Source: Scytalidium lignicola
Taxonomy: Eukaryota; Ascomycota; Leotiomycetes
Assembly (NCBI GenBank): GCA_002812745.2
Contig: NCSJ02000645.1
Location: 1-11,287 of the forward strand
DNA length: 11,287 nucleotides
Direction: 5' to 3'
Position numbers and translations under genes: made by a program. Positions within the stretch are counted from its first letter, which is position 1, and the number at the start of each line of letters is the position of its first letter. This document shows, in pieces, positions 1 through 9,249 of the stretch. Under the pieces are notes generated by a model. That model was not told the DNA's origin and made no database searches. It was given only the letters and a program-made list of their open reading frames with translations.

Positions 1-180
1 CACTAACTATTCGGTCCCCACATTTGTTGTCGGACCAGACTGTAGTCTCACGGTCTGGTCTTAAAATTTTAGCTTCAGACCGTAGACCATACGGTCTGGT
101 CTCAAAATTTTAGCTTCAGACCGTACAGACCACGGTCTCGAAACGGTCCCCACAAAACCCACGGTCTGGTCCGGTCTGGA
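1..180. repeat. Transposon-end-like repeat cluster
   Basis: The stretch is dense in the words GGTCTGG, GGTCC and their complements, and is far more GC-rich than the AT tract that follows. CGGTCCCCACA occurs near 12-22 and again near 143-153. Clusters of short direct and inverted words are typical of subterminal regions of fungal DNA transposons such as hAT-like elements. That family assignment is inference: no transposase is visible and the left boundary lies outside the window. It may be the end of the element whose decayed body is the AT-rich tract to the right, or of an unrelated element to the left. Confidence 0.5.
50..125. repeat. Two 35-bp direct repeats, each a hairpin
   Basis: Copies at 50-84 and 91-125 are 41 bp apart in register and differ at one base (a T/C transition at position 62/103). 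Each copy starts with ACGGTCT and closes with AGACCGT, giving a 7-bp inverted repeat. The palindrome AAAATTTT lies in the loop. The arrangement suggests binding sites for a transposase or amplification by slippage inside a transposon end. Confidence 0.85.
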
Positions 181-2500
181 CCGATCGGCCAGTCTAAACA
201 AGAACATTATCTTAAGGTTAAAAAATAATAATATAAAAGAAAAGTTAAATTATCTTTACTTTCTACCTTATTATTCAAGTAAAGGAAAGGTTATACTAAA
301 GTTATTCTTATATTAAAAAGAAATAATAACAAGTTTTACTTTGATCTAATACTTATATATAATATAGTTCAAGGTTATTATATAGTTATTAATAAGCTTT
401 AAGCTTATTAAACCTTCTTAAGCCTTTATTCAGTTGATTAACCTTAGTAATAACTTTAATAGCCTTAAAGATATCAATTACTTATAGTTAGTATTAGTAA
501 TGTAAAGCTGAATTCGAAAACTAGAGCATAGTTATTATTAAGGATAGATATACAACTTTTCAAATCCTTGATCTTACTTAAAAGGTTTAACAGTAAAGCT
601 TAAATAAGAATTATACAAATTAGTTATTCAGAACTTAACTTTACTTTCTTTTTAATAATTTTATATTGTTAAGACTAAGTAATCACTTGTTTATAGAATT
701 GTTAAACCTCTTTTCAATGTTATTATTAAACAAAGGCTTTAATAGTATTAGTTAATGTTTAATTATAATTATAAATTAAAGTAAGATTAACTAGTATAAT
801 TATCTTGAATATAAAGTTACTTTATATTATTAAGATCATTGTTCTTACCTTATAAGTACTTTAGCTATTTACTTCTTCTAGTAATAACATTGCTTAAGGA
901 AATTGTTTTCTTATTTTTATACAAATTAAAATTAGTATAATATTAAAGTTTTGAAGAAGAATAATGCTTATTTAACTAAATCCTTGAGTAATAACATTAT
1001 ATTATCTTAGACTTAACGGTTATATACTAAAGTAAGTATTNAAAAACTTAAAAATAACATATGTTAAGCATATTTCAAAAGCTTGACTAATTAAATTGAA
1101 TAAGGTTTCAGAAGAGTAAATCTACTATAATAACTATTAAAATACTAATCAAATAACTAACTACTATTTGACTACTTTATTATATACATTTATACATAAC
1201 ATTGTTGATTTTAACTTAGAATAAACATCAAGTTACTTTTTATTATAAGAAACCATATAACCTTCATCTTTTCTTTTAAGCTAAATCTAACTTAATATTA
1301 ACCATTAGTAAATAGCTTATATGAAAAGGTTAAACATTATAAAATAAGTAAAGTTAAATCTAATAATTAAAAGGTTTTTAGAGTTTATACAAAGGTTATA
1401 ATTTATATTCTTACAAGTATGTATAAATTAACTTGTTGATAAACTATAAAAGCATTTATTAGTTACTTGTAAAATTAAAGCTAAAAGTTAATGTTTTACA
1501 TGTAAGATTCAGTACTTTAATATATAGAATTCTTAAGATATCTTATATTTAAAGACTTTGTCTTTTAGACTCCTAAATACAAAGCATTTAAGCTTAAAAT
1601 TAAAGGAGCCCTTATTATAGCCATAAAACAAAACCTTTATACTATTACCATTCAAAAGACTATTCTTGTTGTTAATAACTACTTACAAACAATGATAAGT
1701 GTTATTCAAAATAGTTAAGTTACTTATGCTTAAGCCTTTTACTTATTAGAAAAGCTTTTTACTACTTGAATTAAGCAAAGAATAAAGAGAATTACAAATG
1801 CCCTTAATAAGTTTATTAAAGGTAGTTTCTACTTTGTGCTTAAGGGCTATCAGGTAACTCTTATAACAAGAGCTTCCTCTTTGCCTAACAAGCTTGTTGT
1901 ACTACTTATTACAACTCTAGCAAAGGCTATTGAAATGCCATTACCATAATATCACATGTCTTGAACCATCCAGACTATCCTTGAGCTTTAGCAAGAGTAG
2001 ACTATAAGATTACAAGGACAATTGTTAATCGAGAAGCTGGACAAGCTATACAGCTTATGCTAGCGTTCAAAGCTTATAATAACTTCTGAGTGTCAGTTTT
2101 ACTCTTGAAGGAAGACCCTTATTACAGAGATTCGACGGCTAGCCAGTATAATCAAGGTTTCTCCTGATGNAAAAAGTGTATAGTACAATGATGTTACAAC
2201 TGGAAAGTAAGTGTAAACAAGCTAAGGTATTATTAAGCAAAGTTATAAATGCTTTAAAAAGGATATAATGTAATTGTAACTTCTAAAAGTAAATCTATAT
2301 ATATGTAAACATTTCAAGGATTAATTAAGCTTAGCTTGATTTATTTAATTAATTAAAAGTTGTCGTACAAAGCTGTAAAGTAAGGTGTAAGCTAAATAAA
2401 CGTTACATTGCAAGCTAAGTACCTGAAATTAGGCTTGACGTTGTTATGCATTCAACTTTACTGTGAATTACTTCAAAATTGGATGTAAGTTAAGCTATAG
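181..2500. repeat. AT-rich, CpG-poor tract, probably RIP-decayed transposon
   Basis: No open frame of useful length occurs on either strand. Hand counts over four sample lines (301-360, 841-900, 1381-1440, 1501-1560; 240 bases) give CpA+TpG = 12 against ApC+GpT = 24, a ratio of about 0.5. They contain no CpG, while GpC survives in AGCT, TGCT and AAGCTT words. Low (CpA+TpG)/(ApC+GpT) with TpA excess is the usual mark of RIP in ascomycetes. Base composition recovers gradually between about 1850 and 2500, where no protein family could be recognised. Two N bases lie here (1041, 2170). The original element cannot be identified by eye. Confidence 0.7.
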
Positions 2501-2886
2501 CCTTAACAATAAGCTACTTCAATATCAGACGTTTTCATGGCACGGTTGTAGAGTAATACGATCTGGAAGCTGGACTTGTGCCAAAATCGTGATGTCCTAG
2601 GGGAGTTACCGATATCGCGCTGTAACTTGGTTATCGCCTACCCAAAGTGCCCTCATACATCCTTCTGATGTATATATACATAGGGGTAGACCGATAAAAC
2701 TTTTCACTCAGCCGTCCATTAGCTCCCACAGCTACGATTGGTCACTGCCAATTACGTAAGCAATATCTCCGACATAACCACCTAATCGCCCTGACCCCAC
2801 TAATTATTCCTTTGATGGTACAAATTATTTTCAACTCAGAAGTTACTTGTACTTAATATTAAGCGAAATAAGGGTTTGGCATAAGC
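2501..2886. other. Gene-free spacer
   Basis: Base composition is moderate and no coding frame, RNA gene or transposon end was seen. The only structure noted is the 14-bp perfect palindrome ATGTATATATACAT at 2668-2681. Confidence 0.6.
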
Positions 2887-2889
2887 TTA
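2887..2889. repeat. Target site duplication (TTA), left
   Basis: TTA directly precedes the left inverted repeat and is matched by TTA at 3496-3498. A chance 3-base match is possible (1 in 64), but its placement exactly at the repeat edge supports a real duplication. Confidence 0.65.
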
Positions 2890-2927
2890 CGAACTAGGGG
2901 ACAGAAGTCCGTGGTTTACAGGGGTTC
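2890..2927 (+). repeat. Left terminal inverted repeat of the MITE
   Basis: This 38-bp repeat pairs with 3458-3495 on the opposite strand. The three mismatches (repeat positions 15, 21 and 32) are all transitions: G, C, G here against A, T, A in the partner. This is the pattern expected if C:G to T:A mutation has acted on the right end. Confidence 0.85.
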
Positions 2928-2965
2928 TCAAAAGCTGCAAAAACCTCACTTATTTCTCTACCAAA

Positions 2966-3130
2966 ATGGATGTTCTATGCACGCTGCTAATGTCACCATG
3001 CCTTTCAAGTGCAAAGATTAAAACTAAACACAAAGAAGTAATACGCCAACTCCAGAAATACATAAAAGTGGGTTTTAAAGACTTTAAGAAATATTACAAG
3101 CTTAGTCAATTTACCGTCCATGGAAGATAG
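2966..3130 (+). other. Small 54-codon open frame inside the MITE
   Basis: The frame starts at ATG 2966 and stops at TAG 3128-3130. It is lysine-rich in its middle (about residues 17-45) and matches no family I recognise. The stop reads GGA-AGA-TAG-CAA-TTC, where a C to T change could have made TAG from CAG. The frame beyond is not clearly coding. It may be a scrap of a transposase or an accidental frame. Confidence 0.25.
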
Positions 3131-3457
3131 CAATTCAGCACACAAGTACAAGTTTATTCCAAATTTTTATACTAGATAATGTACAGATTATGGTTTCTTA
3201 TTGTTTCTACACTTTACAATCTCTTTAAGTATAAATCCCATTAAGAAATGCTGAAGAAGGATTAAACAGACGATTTACAGGCGCTAAATCTAACTTACGA
3301 CTAAAACTGAGATGGTATTAGCTGTGATAGAGGAACAGGATAAATTACCACAGGAATAGATAAATGGCTTGATAGAGAAGCATGAGTATTAAGTACAGGA
3401 ATTAGTAAAAAGACGTAAGTGGTCTACACCTAATTAATCAATAGAATTGGTGTTCTT

Positions 3458-3495
3458 GAACCCTTGTAAACCACAGACTTTTGTCCCCTAGTTCG
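3458..3495 (-). repeat. Right terminal inverted repeat of the MITE
   Basis: Reverse complement of the left repeat with 35 of 38 positions identical. The element ends at G3495, where the flanking TTA begins. Confidence 0.85.
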
Positions 3496-3498
3496 TTA
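3496..3498. repeat. Target site duplication (TTA), right
   Basis: TTA directly follows the right inverted repeat and repeats the left-flank TTA. Confidence 0.65.
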
Positions 3499-4742
3499 AC
3501 TCGGGAGGCTTATTGGAGCTAATAGCAAACAAGTAGATTTAATTAAAGCTTCTTTCCCAAGCCATGTACAGATATGTTTTCTGTGGAAAACTGGTCTTCG
3601 GCATTGCCGATTAAGATTAGGGGCTGTGACCTCCCATTTTAGGACTTCAGCTTTATCCGCCTGGCTTCTAATTCGTGAATCTTGATGCCTCACACAAAAC
3701 ATTATGTGAGGCGACGGGTCATACTTTGGTGGTGTATCCGAATCATTATAGTAAGATAATACTGTACAAAAGCAAAATAATCTGTTTCTGCTTTAACTAA
3801 CTCTGTGATAGTTTTGTCGGAGTTGGGGCGTCACGATATATTTAAACAGGTAAAGGGGTGGGAGTTTTGTTCAAAGCCTTTCGGGTGGCTTTGGCATAAC
3901 TATGTAGCGTTCAAAGGAGGAGATCATTTGTTTTTCAAGATAGAACTAGGGTACAGATTCCATGAGGTAGAATTTTTAGTTCTTGCTGAAGGATAGTTGC
4001 GGCTTCTCATCTCAACACGAACTTACGGGCCATTGTCACCAGTAAAAAGAATGATGTCAGAAAATTCCTCCTAGAAGGCCCTAGGCGTAGTGAATAGGGG
4101 TATTTATCGAAAACGAGTAGCAGACTTAAGATGTTACAACATTTGAAGCTTAGTATGGAGTGTATTATATATAGGTGTGGTATGCATCGTCTGGTAACTG
4201 TTTCTCACTAATTGCCTACTTGGCCATCCATGAGAAAACTTGATCGAAACCAGTAATACATTCTTAGTGGCGAGCCAGGGTCTAACAGCATAATTCTGTG
4301 TACTTTAAACGAAAGAAATTCGAATTGTATTTCTTTAAGCTACAGCTGTTTAGGATGCAGCGTGAAGAGTTCGACGTGCTTCATGTTGAAGTTAGTGGTT
4401 GCTTCGGTTTTTGACAAAAGGTTTTGTGGCAGAACAGCAATTGCTCTAGACTCTCCCTTAGAAAAGTGCCGTAGAAACAGTATCACTTAACCCGTGATCA
4501 ATGCGTTTCATGCGTCAGGTAGACTTCTTGAAAGTGGGTAGTCATAATCAGCTGAGAGTCGGGTGCCGGAAACGCCTCTCCTGGTGGGCGGACGAATAAT
4601 AATAAGGGCTGCCATCTCAATAACAATTCGACTTATTACTATCTAATTAATCTGCGGAACAGTTGTGGCACCTTATGAAAACAAATAAAACTATATTTTT
4701 TGAACGGCTACTCTAATTTCCTGCTCTACGTACAGTGAAGAC
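3499..4742. other. Gene-free spacer downstream of the nitrilase
   Basis: No convincing gene was found. The longest open frames (about 63-68 codons, near 3496-3702 minus and 3805-3996 plus) have no recognised domain, and the second begins with GTG. A short hairpin lies at 3687-3712. The right end adjoins the nitrilase stop codon, so this region should contain that gene's 3' untranslated region. No unambiguous AATAAA signal was seen on the minus strand close to the stop. Confidence 0.5.
3687..3712. repeat. 8-bp perfect inverted repeat (hairpin)
   Basis: GCCTCACA at 3687-3694 is mirrored by TGTGAGGC at 3705-3712 across a 10-nt loop. Nothing around it points to an RNA gene, so its meaning is unknown. 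Confidence 0.5.
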
Positions 4743-5813
4743 TTATTCTTCAACGACATTCTTTCCATCCCCAGAGGTGTTCACCAACAGACTCAGCATA
4801 TCGGATCTCGAGTAATGTCCCAACGGGTCTAACAAAGTCTTCGAGTAGTCAATATCTGATAACACTACATCGGCTTGCAAAATGCCTTCCTCATCGGGAG
4901 CAAGTGCCTCAGCTAATTCCTTTCCATCAGGACCATAGATCATGGAGAACCCTCCTGCAGCCTACAGATGAAGTATTAACGTTTGAACATTGAGAATATC
5001 GGATACATAGCTCACCTTGTCAGTCACCCCCATCTCCAGCAAATGCATCGAATCCAAATTGTTCTCCTTGATAACCTGCGAGCTTAGAATAACGAAGGTC
5101 TGCCCTTCTATTGCCATAAATCGACTAGCTAGCAAACTCGCCGTTGGGGTCATCTGAAGTGGCGCGTCACTGCCCTGTGCCACCTCGAAGAACGGTGGCC
5201 AAGCTGCAACATGGATTTGCACTCCTTGAGAGTACTGATATTGCCTCAGCAATGGCAGGTAATGCTCAAAGCAGCACAAAGCCCCGACCTTACCGAATGG
5301 GCTATCGACGACTGATTTCAAAGAGGGAGCCTGGCCATCACCCCAGATACTGCGCTCGACGTGCGCTGGCTTGATCTTTCGATGATGAGAAACAATGATA
5401 CCATCCGGTGAGATAGAGGATTGTGAGATGTACAAGGAGCCACCGTCGCGTTCGCTATAACCGAGGACCACGAAGATCCCGGCGGCTTTTACGGCTGCTT
5501 TGATGGCTTCCATTTCAGGGGAATCGCGAGAGAGGGAATTGGCCATATATTTGTGCACCATGGCAGTGTTTTGTGGAACACTTTGCGTCCAGATGTTCCT
5601 TAGAAGGGTTTGCCGTTAGGGAGAGAAGGGGAAGAGGGGAACAGGATGAACTTACCATGGGTAGCCTGGAATCCAGACCTCTGGAAAGCCGAGGACGTTA
5701 ATACCCTTTTCTCCTGCTTCGCGGATGATGTTGATAGTCTTTTCGACAGTTCCTTGGAGGTCGAGCCAGACAGGCTCGGCTTGAACGGCACCGAGACGGA
5801 CGGTTTTCGACAT
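4743..5813 (-). CDS. Nitrilase (aliphatic nitrilase / cyanide hydratase-like)
   Basis: Carbon-nitrogen hydrolase that should convert a nitrile to an acid plus ammonia, or to an amide; probably cytosolic, as no signal peptide is seen. Three exons, 5813-5656, 5598-5016 and 4961-4743, join in frame to 319 residues, within the usual 310-370. Introns are 57 nt (GTAAGT, CTAAC branch, AAG end) and 54 nt (GTGAGC...CTGTAG). The first splits the TGG codon of PGYPW. The nitrilase triad is visible: Glu45 in [10 protein letters not shown], Lys127 in [12 protein letters not shown], and Cys162 in [13 protein letters not shown], followed by HVAAWPPFF. Normally Trp follows the catalytic Cys (CWE); here it is Phe163. 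A second Cys (161) precedes it, where Asn is common. The start fits the family N-terminus ([19 protein letters not shown]). Substrate cannot be fixed: the HVAAWP segment occurs in both cyanide hydratases and nitrilases. Confidence 0.93.
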
Positions 5814-5913
5814 TATGTTTGTTGTGAATGGAAGTTCTTGAGTGGGAAGACGGTTTCTATACTTAGGCTTCTATTATGTTTAGTGGAATGTTGTTGTGTG
5901 TGCAGCTGCTCCT

Positions 5914-5924
5914 CCTTTTATATC
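5914..5924 (-). promoter_or_regulatory. TATA box of the nitrilase gene
   Basis: The minus strand reads GATATAAAAGG, with TATAAAA at 5922-5916, about 100 bp upstream of the nitrilase ATG at 5813. This spacing suits a TATA box followed by a leader of about 70 nt. Confidence 0.6.
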
Positions 5925-5961
5925 AGGAAGATACGGGCACTAAGACGTACCCCATTTCCAT

Positions 5962-6120
5962 GCATACTTAGAATATGCTTACCATTTGTAATGAAGACAT
6001 CCTGTGATTTCGAAGCATTGCTAGAATATGTTTCCAATTCGTAATGAAAACATACTCTGGTCTCCAAGCATACCAACATCCTTTAGATTTGTAACGTCTC
6101 TCTCCTGATACCCCATTCTA
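5962..6120. repeat. 53-bp imperfect tandem repeat in the nitrilase upstream region
   Basis: Units begin with GCAT at 5962, 6015 and 6068. Units 1 and 2 match at 40 of 53 positions by hand, the best part being AGAATATG plus a GTAATGAA-ACAT core. The third keeps the register at GCATAC but is too decayed to align without gaps and is doubtful. The array lies 150-310 bp upstream of the nitrilase ATG, so the units could carry binding sites. Confidence 0.6.
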
Positions 6121-6908
6121 AGCGTTGACAGTGAGCAACCATCTATTGCAACCCCACTAATTTACTATGGTAACATTACCTCGGGGTTTGAAAAGCATTT
6201 AACGCTTGCCAATTAAACACTTAGATTCGAGATTGATAGTAGAGAAATTGCGCCATGCCACCCCACGAGGTAGTGGCAAGTATACATGTAGGGGCAGGCA
6301 TAACCGGACATCCGCCTAACTTGCAGGGCTGGGACAATTTCCGAGAGGGACTTTAATATTCTAATTGTATCCCTTGCCGATGTAAGTTATAGTGGACGTG
6401 ACGTGTTTTAGGTGTGCTTGTCTCTGTGATCTTTGCCATGCGAGGTTGTTTGGTGACTCCAAGAAAACATATCTCCCGAAGTACATTCATTTGATAGGCC
6501 TTCAAATCATGCTCCGTGAATCTTTCAGATGTATTTTGCAGCCCCCAATGATCTTGATCTCTGTTTTTAAATGATCCATTGAATGCATTCTTGTGCTGTT
6601 GAGAGTCTACTCCTAAGTGTCTAACCGATCTTGTCTCCTGTTCTCCTCTATTCGAGCCCCGTAGTCAAACTGGATTAGAACAAAAAGGAGAAAGCCAGCA
6701 AATTTTTGATCTGCAGTCTTCTTCTACGTGTCACAAGCCTTTGGAATCCTAGTCAACGGCCGCCAAGTATAGGTGATCAAATCCCGAAATGTCAGTCAGG
6801 AGGCTGCAATGGCATTGGAGGATTTAGAGACAGCCAATCATCACAGGCCGGATTGTCACTGAGCATTAGTCATCTTCTAGGCCTTTTTTGCCGCTCACGA
6901 GTCATTGA
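6121..6908. other. Gene-free spacer
   Basis: Open frames here are short (60-95 codons), mutually overlapping and without recognisable domains. A small inverted pair, TGCCAC...GTGGCA, lies near 6255-6275. Nothing else was supported. Confidence 0.5.
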
Positions 6909-7304
6909 CAGAGCCCCCTTCGTCTTTCACAATGGAAAATTTCAACCTGTCTTTCTTTGTTTTCGATGCAAGCCATTTTGCAGAATTTGTTAGGCATCTA
7001 TGGCCTCATTGTCCCATCGGCTACCTCCGGCGTCTTTTTGGGGCGTCACGTCGGGGAGTGGTTTTGGAGGGAGTACTCGCAGCCTCGCTTCCCCATCATC
7101 TACAGCGTCAACATTGCCATCCCTCTCTAGAACGCAACATGTAGAGGGACGATGCACAGCGAACTCAAAAACCTATGGCGTCCCAATACGAGCTGGATGG
7201 CCTTGCAAAGACTTTCAAACCTAGATACGGATGCAACACTGAGACATGACTCATACCAATCACCAAATCACCTTTGCACTCATGAGTACGGGCATTTTAA
7301 GTAG
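6909..7304 (+). pseudogene. Possible gene relic, family unrecognised
   Basis: One frame runs from just after a TGA at 6906 to a TAG at 7302, about 131 codons, broken by a single internal TAG at 7128-7130. An ATG lies at 6966. The part before the internal stop has a hydrophobic segment (LLGIYGLIVPSATSGVFLG) followed by an aromatic charged stretch (EWFWREYSQPRFPIIYS), resembling a loop next to a membrane helix. The part after it reads like soluble protein with WRPNTSWMALQRLSNLDTD and an HLCTHEYGHF segment near the end. The composition looks more like protein than the other two frames of this stretch. I do not recognise the family. It could be the 3' part of a decayed gene, a gene whose internal stop lies in an unrecognised intron, or chance. 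Confidence 0.35.
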
Positions 7305-7515
7305 TGCAAGACTTTACCAAGATAGACAATCTTCTCATTATGTACTATGCTAGCCAGGGCCTGATGAATGCCTGGAGGCAAGCTTTGGAGACTCAGTAGA
7401 TAATATCGCGATAGAATCGTATCAAGCTAACCAGTGTGTCCATAGCAAAGCAGACCCCACCTATGCCTTCTTGCCAGTGGTATGCTACAGAGTACAGAAA
7501 GAAAAGGNAAAAAAG

Positions 7516-9249
7516 CTAACCAGATCTAGAAAACATCGGAGTGATATAGAGCCCACTTTGCACCAGCTGAGCTATAATCCCTCGGCACCAAGCAAGCTGT
7601 TCCTCGGTCTCTTTTCCGTAATACTTGAAAATATCATACGCTGCACTGAGAGGAAACCACGTTGAGGTCGAGCCATACAACTTCATGTCATTCTGCATCA
7701 TGTACTTCATGCTCTGGCAGATCCTCGTTGCCAACTCTATGGAATTGTCCTTGAGAGACCTGACTGGAACCTCGGTCTCCATCACAAACCTCTCGTTGTC
7801 CAAGCTAGCATATGATGATTCTAGTTTATGAATGTGCACTAGGCAGATAATCTGAAAAGCCCAGAAGTGTGTTAAGGTGTTAGCCACAGAAATACTTGGA
7901 AACCAGAAGGTAGGAGAGCAAATTAATACTGATGTGGGTTGTGAGGATTTCGAAGTAGAGGTCGAGTTGGGCCAGTGTAGCGGGCCATGCATTTCTTTTC
8001 GAAATGATTCGTTCCATCTTTTGAGACGTCTGAGCACGTCGAAGAATAGAAGCAATGCCTCATGAGCAAGGACATTAGCCTTATCAAGCGGAAGGATTTC
8101 TAACCTATCGCTGTTCTGCAGCGCCGCTGGGAGGGTAACAGCTTCGCTCAGGAGGGATTGCATTGATGAAGGGGGATGAAGGTGGAAAGGTATAACTTTC
8201 CATTCGTCCAGCGCGAGGAAGGTAGACCGGCGAGAGCGAAAGGCTTCAAATATCTGACATAATGGTTAAACAGATTTGTACAATCAATGAACGACCATCT
8301 ACTTACCATAATGGGCCTAAATCCAACGAAAAGTTTATGTAAAATCCCGCTGGCGTATATTTCGGGACCAGAAATTCGCAGCAACTCACTGACCCCCCTA
8401 ACGTGCGCATGTGCATTCCATGCACTTTCTGAGCTCGGAATCATGAGCTGTAACAATAAATTAATACGATGCACCACTTATAAATTAAATTCTATTAAGT
8501 TCCATTGATAAGGGGCTCGTACCTCTGCTAAAGTCAAGCACATAATAGCAGCGACAAGCTCATGGGAAGGTGTATTCGTGATTACCCGAAGGCCTTTGTT
8601 CAAACTACGAAGAGCGGAACCATAGGCTTCAATGGAGTCAGACTTCCAAGCGCTCTCTCCCTGCCCTTTATTCCGAATAGAAACAGCGAGGGCTTTAATT
8701 GCTGACGAAAGGAGTGGCTCGTGACATCCTAAACCAGTTATACTGGGAAGCACTTCTACCCAAGCGCCGCATATTCGGGGCCGGGATGTACTCCAGACAG
8801 ATGATAACCAAGAAAGCTCACACTCTGGAGTGTAATGCCACACCACCAACGCAGTTAACTCGTCTATCGAAGTACGATTTAACCTCGACGACATTGTAGT
8901 CAGACAGTCGACAGTCATCTCTTTGTTACTCAAGCTAGAAGAGTCTGTATTCCGTGCTCTATAAGTATTAATATCCAATTCGCCAATGCTAGTTTTCTCG
9001 GGCTCCTTAAACCGTGCATGGCTTACTGCCCGTCTCTTCAGAGAGCATTGAACAAAAATCAGGTCATGTTGATAACCCCCGCACCTTTTACCGGTGAGGA
9101 GGCATTGAGAACATGCTGGCTGCTTTCCGTCACACTAGATGCCGGGTGAGTTAGTACAGTTCGTCGACACCTCAATTTGGAGTGATGTCACTTACACCTA
9201 GCTTCTTAGCCCGACATGTGTGACACACGGTCCGCTGCCTAACCTTCAT
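7516..9249 (-). CDS. Zn2Cys6 transcription factor with fungal-specific PF11951-type domain
   Basis: Nuclear DNA-binding regulator. Four exons, 9249-9196, 9134-8523, 8447-8307 and 8253-7516, join in phase 0 to 514 residues. Introns are 61 nt (GTAAGT, CTAAC branch, CTAG end), 75 nt and 53 nt. The binuclear zinc cluster is complete: Cys9, 12, 19, 26, 29 and 36, spaced C-x2-C-x6-C-x6-C-x2-C-x6-C. It spans the first intron, and choosing donor GTAAGT rather than the GT two bases earlier gives the exact x6 spacing (RAKKLG then CDG). After the cluster comes GYQHDLIFV, like the CxGY-D-xF stretch typical of this class. The rest matches the Fungal_trans_2 layout: an AHVRGVSELLRISGPE helix after exon 2, then a region around FWAFQIICLVHI, ending in an EEQLAWCRGI segment. 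Divergent from the hydrolase gene; its targets are unknown. The stop lies 8 bases from an N. Confidence 0.92.

Larger units (their letters stand above)
2890..3495. mobile_element. 606-bp MITE-like non-autonomous DNA transposon
   Basis: The element is bounded by 38-bp terminal inverted repeats that match at 35 positions, each beginning CGAACTAGGGG. The flanking trinucleotide TTA is present on both sides (2887-2889 and 3496-3498), as expected for a 3-bp target site duplication. PIF/Harbinger elements characteristically duplicate TTA/TWA, so that superfamily is the best guess. A Tc1/mariner element (TA duplication) fits less well, because the right flank does not read TA next to the inverted repeat. 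The interior is about 530 bp, too short for a transposase, and no transposase motif was recognised. It holds one 54-codon open frame (2966-3130) and stop-riddled frames beyond it, so it may be an internally deleted copy rather than a compact MITE. Confidence 0.8.

Noticed and set aside
1..180. CRISPR-like array
   Set aside because: Only two regular units, palindromic and with a 6-bp gap in a eukaryotic setting. A transposon end fits better.
1860..2160. Possible decayed coding region at the edge of the AT tract
   Set aside because: Base composition is more balanced here, but all frames have frequent stops and no motif was recognised.
2669..2680. TGTATATATACA palindrome as a regulatory site
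   Set aside because: Simple alternating AT sequence, far from any gene start.
3496..3702. 68-codon open frame on the minus strand
   Set aside because: No ATG context, domain or codon pattern supports it. It ends at the MITE edge and looks like a chance frame.
5144..5374. 76-codon open frame on the plus strand
   Set aside because: It lies inside exon 2 of the nitrilase and is a shadow of that gene.
5610..6044. 144-codon open frame on the plus strand
   Set aside because: It opposes nitrilase exon 1 and runs through that gene's TATA box and leader. The residues are Cys- and Leu-rich without a recognised domain.
6706..7224. Three overlapping plus-strand open frames of 74-95 codons
   Set aside because: They compete with each other and with the more protein-like third frame (6909-7304). 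None has a recognisable domain.
8478..8522. Read-through extension of regulator exon 2 to the stop at 8478
   Set aside because: It is the intron between exons 2 and 3: GTACGA at 8522 and TTACAG ending at 8448 restore the family-typical sequence in phase 0.
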